From assembly GCF_947387555.1 (NCBI RefSeq), contig NZ_CANDNZ010000001.1, positions 310,001 through 374,000 of the forward strand: a stretch of 64,000 nt of DNA, given 5' to 3'. Below, piece after piece: positions 58,871-64,000 of this stretch (within the stretch, counting starts at the first letter, position 1; each line of letters starts with the position of its first letter). This DNA is from Thalassomonas sp. RHCl1 (GTDB lineage: Bacteria > Pseudomonadota > Gammaproteobacteria > Enterobacterales > Alteromonadaceae). Made by a program: the position numbers and the translations under genes. The notes under the pieces were generated by a model. It was not told where the DNA came from, searched no databases, and was given only the letters and a program-made list of their open reading frames with translations.

Positions 58871-61339
58871 ATGACTAAAGATTTCTCTCAGTATCAAAAT
58901 ATAATTAGCCAGTTTCGCGGCCGGGTGGCAAATGCCAGCTTTGAGGCAGAGTTTAATGCGGCCACCGAGCACCTGGCAAAGACTGAAAAGTTTCTGCTGA
59001 AAATGGAATTAAAGCGCCTGGCAACCCCCTGTACCCGTTTGATTGACTTGCGCGGCCATGTTGACGGCGATTGCCGTCCTTATGAACATGATGGCAGTGT
59101 CCATTTTTTAGATGCCATCGCAATTAAGGTGTTTGAAGAGAACCTGGGCTTTTACGGCGCTTATACCCTGGCGGTTTATGAAGCGGTGAATAATACCGAA
59201 AACAATTTTCGGGTGATCTACCAAAAAGAAAAAGCGCAGTTGCAGTTGGCGAAGAGCCAGGGGGAAACTAAGGGGCTTGAAAAAAATCAATATCCGGCAA
59301 CCTTATACCGTTTAGGGGAATACCATAACCGGCGCGAAGAGAGAATGAACTTTGCGGTGCCGTTGCTGGTGATCTTAGACGATGATACTGAGCTTGAGTC
59401 TACCAGCTCGGATATCAGTGTGCATGGCTGTAAATTTCGTTTACCTGCGGTGTGTGTGCTTAATGTCGGCCAGGTGGTTGGCATACGTTTTGTCGGCCTG
59501 GAGCAAGAGTTCCAGTTTGGCTTTGAAAACAGCTTTAACTATGAAATCCTGCAGGTTCAGGAAGAGAATAATCAGCTGCTGGTGTCCGTGAAAAGGGTTG
59601 ATGCTCCTGCCGATGACAGCTTTATCAAGTTCCTGCGCGGCTTTATTCAGGGCAATAAAAGACGCTATAAAATCAATCTGGATAATACCATTAACGCGCT
59701 CCAGGCGCGCAGCATGGAGCAGTTTGTTTTACCTAAATCCAATGAATTGCCGGTTTTTGTCGAAGAAAACCAGGGGCAGCTGGTACCGCGTTATGTGCTG
59801 ACTTCCGGTAATAATCGGCCCTGTTATCAGTATTGGCAGGATGAAAAACACCAGGTGACCTTACATTGTTTGATCAACAAAGACAGGATCGAGCGATTAC
59901 AGAAAAAACGCCTGCTGGAAAATTCTTTACTGGTTTATAGCTTTATTCATTACAACCAGGGCAAGTCCTATTTTTATAGCGCAGACGAAGAGCAGTTAAA
60001 AGACGATAAAGACTTTATGAAGCGTTTTTTGGGGTTTGCCGCCGCAAGAGATTCTTTTGCCATCACAGAGTTAAGCTTTTTTGAGCTCGATGCCAGCCGG
60101 GCGTATTCTCCCTTTACCCTGTCCGACTCCCTGACCAAAAAAGATGAATATTTAAACTTGCCGCCTTCTCAGGAAGTGTTCGGCATTTTAGGGAAGTTAC
60201 CCTATATTGTGGTGGCGAATAATATTACCGATGAGCGTTTGGTAGAAGACTATCGCTTGATTTCCTATGAAGGCATAGACATCAACCAGCTGAAAAACTT
60301 CGGCCATAAGCGTTTGAGCAAGCCTTATCCGGTGGATGAACTGGGGATCAATTACCGCAACCAGCGCCAGGAGCCGAGATTTAATTATAAAACGCCGGTG
60401 ATCATTGAAAGCGAAGGCGTGAGCTGGCAAGGGGTTTCCCATGACTTTTCCGTGTCGGGGTTAATGATAGAGCTGGATAAACCGGCGGTGCTAAAAAAAG
60501 GCGATATCGTTCATCTTAGTTTTCCCAAATTACAGAAAATCACCTCTACTTTTGATCTGAAGTCGCTGCCTTATGAAACCGTGTGTATCAATAAAAAGAA
60601 GACCATCATTAACCTGCGGGTCTATGTTGAGCAGCACCAGCATATCGGCCGCAGCTTTTTTAAATTGTTGATCGAAAAAAACCGCGATAAGTTAACGGCG
60701 GATGAATATGCCATGATAGTGCCGGGATTAAGCAAAGCGCTGCGAAATGTCTACAGCCATAGCCTGAATATTTCCTCTTTGGTGGTACAAACCAGCGGCA
60801 GCCGTTATAAGATAGAGGCAATTGCCTGCAGCGCAGAAAACAACGAATTACTGTCTTTGATGCGCAGGTTAAGCGACCGCCAGCAGTATTATAATTTATA
60901 TCCGCTGCTGAGTAATTTGCAGGCGACTAACATCATGAATAACAGTTTGAAAAAAATGCAAACCGGCGATGAACCGATCACTGAAATTTTATATGTTGCC
61001 ATAAACCATGATGTTGAAATGGTCGAAAAAGCGGTGATGACTAAGCTTGCCAGCGAATTAAAATCCACCGACGATAGAAAAAACTTTATCCGCGATGCGT
61101 TAAAAGCCGGCAGCTTTTATTGTGTCCAGGTGAAGTTGTCACGGGCGGATGAGCCGGATATGGATTACTTAAATCCCGAGCTCAGTTATATCGGCTCTTA
61201 TGCCATCCACAGGGGCAAGCAAATTGAACAGGAAATCTGGAGTGTTGCCGGCATCATCCAGTTGCTCGATATTACCCACGAGGCGATGATCCGCTATAAC
61301 TTTGTGCCTGAAGGGGTGCATTCCTCTACCCTTTTATAA
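58871..61339 (+). CDS. Large protein with two PilZ domains
   Basis: An 822-residue soluble protein with two cyclic-di-GMP-binding PilZ modules, each with the ligand motifs. PilZ 1 has RREER (R154-R158) and DISVHG (D181-G186); PilZ 2 has RQEPR (R499-R503) and DFSVSG (D525-G530). The N-terminal 150 residues and the C-terminal 270 residues match no domain I know. No signal peptide or membrane helix is evident, so it is likely a cytoplasmic effector. It is followed after 212 bases by a barrel gene and a PstS-like gene; a shared job is inferred only from position. Confidence 0.85.
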   Translation: MTKDFSQYQNIISQFRGRVANASFEAEFNAATEHLAKTEKFLLKMELKRLATPCTRLIDLRGHVDGDCRPYEHDGSVHFLDAIAIKVFEENLGFYGAYTLAVYEAVNNTENNFRVIYQKEKAQLQLAKSQGETKGLEKNQYPATLYRLGEYHNRREERMNFAVPLLVILDDDTELESTSSDISVHGCKFRLPAVCVLNVGQVVGIRFVGLEQEFQFGFENSFNYEILQVQEENNQLLVSVKRVDAPADDSFIKFLRGFIQGNKRRYKINLDNTINALQARSMEQFVLPKSNELPVFVEENQGQLVPRYVLTSGNNRPCYQYWQDEKHQVTLHCLINKDRIERLQKKRLLENSLLVYSFIHYNQGKSYFYSADEEQLKDDKDFMKRFLGFAAARDSFAITELSFFELDASRAYSPFTLSDSLTKKDEYLNLPPSQEVFGILGKLPYIVVANNITDERLVEDYRLISYEGIDINQLKNFGHKRLSKPYPVDELGINYRNQRQEPRFNYKTPVIIESEGVSWQGVSHDFSVSGLMIELDKPAVLKKGDIVHLSFPKLQKITSTFDLKSLPYETVCINKKKTIINLRVYVEQHQHIGRSFFKLLIEKNRDKLTADEYAMIVPGLSKALRNVYSHSLNISSLVVQTSGSRYKIEAIACSAENNELLSLMRRLSDRQQYYNLYPLLSNLQATNIMNNSLKKMQTGDEPITEILYVAINHDVEMVEKAVMTKLASELKSTDDRKNFIRDALKAGSFYCVQVKLSRADEPDMDYLNPELSYIGSYAIHRGKQIEQEIWSVAGIIQLLDITHEAMIRYNFVPEGVHSSTLL

Positions 61340-61551
61340 CAGGTGTATTGCCGGCTGCCTCAGCGGCTTTTGCCTGGCTAAGGGAGCATTGACCTTTTCT
61401 CTGATAAAAGGTGACACTTTTGGTTTTTCATGCCGATAAGCGGCTTGCCCGGTCGCTTAAACCCTGTTATTTCACCGCCTGCGCGCTTTTATTTGCATAA
61501 ATAAAGAAGTTGACTAACGTTAGATGTGATATCAGCAACTTGAGAATCACA

Positions 61552-62697
61552 ATGAAAAAAATTCTTTTTATATTGTATTTATTGCTAATGAGTTTTCCTT
61601 CACTGGCGGAAGTTTCTATAAATGGATTTGGTTCAATAGTGGCAGCGAAGCTGACTTCAGGTGATGGTTATATTGCCGAATATCCCAACGTGGCAATTTA
61701 TGAAGGGAGCTCGGTAGATTTTTCCAAAGAAACCCGTTTAGGCATACAGATCAGTGCCGATATAAACGAAAAAACCAGTGTAACTTCACAGCTTATTATG
61801 CGTTCGGCCAATGATTATGATGTTGAGCTCTCCTGGTTATTTCTGTCTTATCAAATTGATAATGATAAAAAAGTACAACTTGGCAGGTTAAGGCTTCCCG
61901 TGTATCACTTTTCAGAATACATGGATGTCGGTTATGCCTACCCCTGGTTGCGTATTCCTTCTGATACTTACTCGCTCGATGTGACCAACTACAATGGCGT
62001 TCGCTATAAGCAATCCTTTCAAATCTCCGATTATGTTTTAGAAGCTACCGCCTTATTCGGACGGGAGAAAGATGAGGATTCAGAACTGATCAGCTATTTA
62101 TTTCCTAAACAAATCGATCGGGAATTTAAAAACCTCTATGGCGCTGTGCTTAATTTTGATATGGATACGTTTGTGATAAGAAGCTCATATGTCGAGGGAA
62201 ACCTTGAAGAAACCCGGCACCTGCAGGGCTGGTTAGCTACAGCGTTAGGGTTTGAGAATACTTATATCAGTGATTTAGGTAAGGTTGATGAAAATGGCGA
62301 CCCTTTAGTGGCTGCCGATACCGAGTACGATATTTCGTTTTTTGATGTGTCCGTGCAGTGGCATCTTGATAATTTTCATTTTTTTGCCGAATACAATAAA
62401 TTCAAGCCTTTTTATAAATCCTATTTTGGCAGTATCAGTTATTCTTTTGATGAGTTTGAACCTTACCTGCTATGGTCTAAGTTTGATCTGGAAGAGGCTT
62501 GGGAATCTCACGACACCACCGCAATTGGCGTGCGTTATAACTTTATGCCCGGCATGGCGTTAAAATTTGATGTCAGCCGCTTTGATGATACCGGCTATAA
62601 CCCTTTTACCCGCGAGCCTAACCCTGTCTATAAAGCGGATGATGATGGTGACGGGGATGTAACCATAGTGTCGATGGCGATAGACTTTGTTTTCTAG
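61552..62697 (+). CDS. Outer-membrane beta-barrel (porin-like) protein
   Basis: A 381-residue exported protein. The signal peptide is MKKILFILYLLLMSFPSLA, the strands alternate hydrophobic residues, and the C-terminus is Phe (IDFVF), consistent with BAM-dependent assembly. It resembles the barrel at 25990-27183: a GFGSI-type first strand, LGRLRLP, and DVxxxYPWLRIPSDTY after it. ATG 61552 gives a normal signal peptide; the frame opens upstream at 61510. The PstS-like gene follows 10 bases later, so they form a pair. Confidence 0.82.
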   Translation: MKKILFILYLLLMSFPSLAEVSINGFGSIVAAKLTSGDGYIAEYPNVAIYEGSSVDFSKETRLGIQISADINEKTSVTSQLIMRSANDYDVELSWLFLSYQIDNDKKVQLGRLRLPVYHFSEYMDVGYAYPWLRIPSDTYSLDVTNYNGVRYKQSFQISDYVLEATALFGREKDEDSELISYLFPKQIDREFKNLYGAVLNFDMDTFVIRSSYVEGNLEETRHLQGWLATALGFENTYISDLGKVDENGDPLVAADTEYDISFFDVSVQWHLDNFHFFAEYNKFKPFYKSYFGSISYSFDEFEPYLLWSKFDLEEAWESHDTTAIGVRYNFMPGMALKFDVSRFDDTGYNPFTREPNPVYKADDDGDGDVTIVSMAIDFVF

Positions 62698-62707
62698 GGG
62701 ATTGACG

Positions 62708-63133
62708 ATGAAAAGATCATTTTTTGCACCGGTTTTACTGGCTTTGGCCATGTTAACCAATAGTTGGAGTGTTATGGCTGAAGTTGCTGTTATCGCTCAT
62801 CCTTCCAATGAAAACTCCCCGAATAAAGCTCAGCTTATTAAAATTTTTCTTAAAAAGAATAAAGCGTTTGGCGACGGCTCTCCGGCGAAACCGATTTACC
62901 AGAAGAGCGGACAGGACATCAGTAAGGAATTTTACACTAAGGTGCTGCATAAGTCGGCGTCACAATTAAAATCCTACTGGACTAAGCTGATGTTTACCGG
63001 CAACGGTTCGGCGCCAAAAGAAGTCAAGGGAGCCGATGAAGTGATTGAACTGATCGCTAATAACCCGAGTTTTATCGGTTATATTGATGCAAGCAAGGTG
63101 ACCGGCGAGGTAAAAGTGATTGCCAAGTTTTAA
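62708..63133 (+). CDS. Small PstS-like periplasmic protein
   Basis: A 141-residue exported protein (signal PVLLALAMLTNSWSVMA, about 24 residues) with the same small PBP-like fold as the protein at 25551-25997: LIKIFLKKN, then FYTKVLHKS, YWTKLMFTGNGSAPK and a final FIGYIDA. Such proteins are related to phosphate-binding PstS but lack its second lobe. ATG 62708 is preceded by AGGGG 8 bases upstream. Role unknown; pairing with a barrel suggests uptake or sensing at the cell envelope. Confidence 0.75.
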   Translation: MKRSFFAPVLLALAMLTNSWSVMAEVAVIAHPSNENSPNKAQLIKIFLKKNKAFGDGSPAKPIYQKSGQDISKEFYTKVLHKSASQLKSYWTKLMFTGNGSAPKEVKGADEVIELIANNPSFIGYIDASKVTGEVKVIAKF

Positions 63134-63319
63134 GTGCTGAGCTTGTATCTGTTTTAGCAATTGCTGCTGGTTTTCTGGTGAGTTCTTTCCGGGGCCAGCG
63201 CAAGACCTGAAGTGACAGCTATGCATCCTCTCTTGCAATAAATACACAGGGGAGAGGATGACTTTGGCCATTGCCGGTTTATTTCAGGCTGTTTATTCCA
63301 GGCTTTTATTTAAGGCTTT

Positions 63320-64000
63320 TTATTTAAGGTAATGTAATAAACAGTCCAGGCCGCTGTGGTTAATGCTGACATCGGCCTGTTCCAATACCAGGGGTTTAGC
63401 TTTAAAGGCCACCCCCAGGGCGGCACTGTTCATCATCATCAGATCATTGGCGCCATCTCCCATGGCCACGGTTTGCCTGTGGTCGAGCTCAAACTTATCA
63501 CTGAGTACTTTCAGGGTCTGGGCCTTAACTTTAGCATCGACGATGTCACCGGTGACTTTGCCGGTGAGCTTGCCGTTTATGATTTCCAGTTCATTGGCAA
63601 AGGCGCCGTCGAGTTCCAGCAGCTGACACAGGTGATCGGCAAAATAAGTAAAGCCGCCGGAGGCGATGGCGACCCGCCATTGATGCTGTTTCAGGACGCT
63701 CACCAGGGTTTTCAGCCCGGGCATTAAAGGGATATCCCGGGCTACTTCTGCCAGGATGGATTCCGGGGCGCCGCTTAGCCGGGCAACTCTTTGTACTAAG
63801 CTCTGGACAAAATCGAGCTTGCCCTGCATTGCCAGTTCGGTCACTTCCGCTACCTGCTGGCCGACACCGGCAAGGGCGGCGATTTCATCAATGCACTCGA
63901 TTTCTATGGTGGTGGAGTCCATATCCATCACCAGCAACCCCGGCTCACTTAAGCTGGGGGCATCTTTGATGAGGGCAGCTTCGATTTTATGTTTTAATGA
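63320..64000 (-). CDS. serB: Phosphoserine phosphatase, 5' end outside window
   Basis: The C-terminal 226 residues of SerB are visible; the start lies beyond the right edge. The HAD nucleophile motif is MDMDSTTIE (motif I), GGFTYFADHL is motif II, and GDGANDLMMM is motif III with its Asp. It hydrolyses phosphoserine to serine, the last step of serine synthesis. The N-terminal ACT-like domain, if present, is outside the window. The gene faces away from the PstS-like gene. Confidence 0.93.
   Translation of the reverse strand, partial: SLKHKIEAALIKDAPSLSEPGLLVMDMDSTTIEIECIDEIAALAGVGQQVAEVTELAMQGKLDFVQSLVQRVARLSGAPESILAEVARDIPLMPGLKTLVSVLKQHQWRVAIASGGFTYFADHLCQLLELDGAFANELEIINGKLTGKVTGDIVDAKVKAQTLKVLSDKFELDHRQTVAMGDGANDLMMMNSAALGVAFKAKPLVLEQADVSINHSGLDCLLHYLK

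Noticed and set aside
63320-64000. Truncated serB as a pseudogene
   Set aside because: It is cut by the window edge; the visible frame is intact. The same holds for the kinase/ATPase gene at the left edge.

Overview
The window looks like chromosome from a marine gammaproteobacterium of the Alteromonadales. A Colwelliaceae/Thalassomonas-type organism is my best guess from protein flavour and gene order; no rRNA is present to settle it. The order nadB, rpoE-rseABC, lepA-lepB-rnc-era-recO-pdxJ, barA, rlmD-relA-mazG, pyrG-eno, ftsB-ispDF-truD-surE-pcm, nlpD-rpoS, mutS, recA is the conserved gammaproteobacterial backbone and closely follows the Vibrio arrangement. I saw no tRNA, rRNA, CRISPR array, prophage or insertion sequence.

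Layout. 1-5.4 kb: 5' part of a hybrid kinase/ATPase gene (cut by the left edge), a DUF1232 gene, slyD, ygfZ, sdhE-ygfX. 5.5-16 kb: nadB, then the sigma-E operon (rpoE-rseABC) and the lepA-lepB-rnc-era-recO-pdxJ run with tight or overlapping junctions. 15.75-16.26 kb: four tandem copies of the pdxJ 3' end (142-bp unit). 16.4-25.2 kb: barA, rlmD, relA, mazG, a SpoU-type methyltransferase and small genes. 25.5-29.7 kb: a compact operon of a small PstS-like periplasmic protein, an outer-membrane barrel and a GGDEF-EAL protein. 29.9-36.7 kb: DUF4202, pyrG, eno and a secreted M14 carboxypeptidase. 36.9-44.4 kb: ftsB to rpoS. 44.7-46.8 kb: two small overlapping unknown genes and a porin. 46.9-56 kb: mutS, SOS-regulated recA, MetJ-regulated metA-metH. 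56-64 kb: a DPP-IV-like peptidase, a two-PilZ-domain protein, a second barrel/PstS-like pair and the 3' part of serB (cut by the right edge).

The most interesting signal is a dispersed family of intergenic repeats at 2.73-2.97, 29.69-29.82 and 50.91-51.10 kb, with a decayed copy at 44.49 kb. They are built from short hairpins whose loops carry GGA inside CAGGA(T/C)G or CATGGA(T/C)G. These are the loop sequences bound by CsrA/RsmA and titrated by CsrB-type RNAs. The motifs always lie on the strand of the upstream gene (a DUF1232 gene, a GGDEF-EAL gene, rpoS, recA). They could be 3'-UTR decoys for CsrA, which would fit with barA, the sensor that controls CsrB in relatives, being in the same window. 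This is inference from motif and structure. Other leads are the pdxJ tandem array, which sits where acpS is expected, a hybrid kinase with a dead catalytic loop, and two barrel/PstS-like pairs that each neighbour a cyclic-di-GMP protein.
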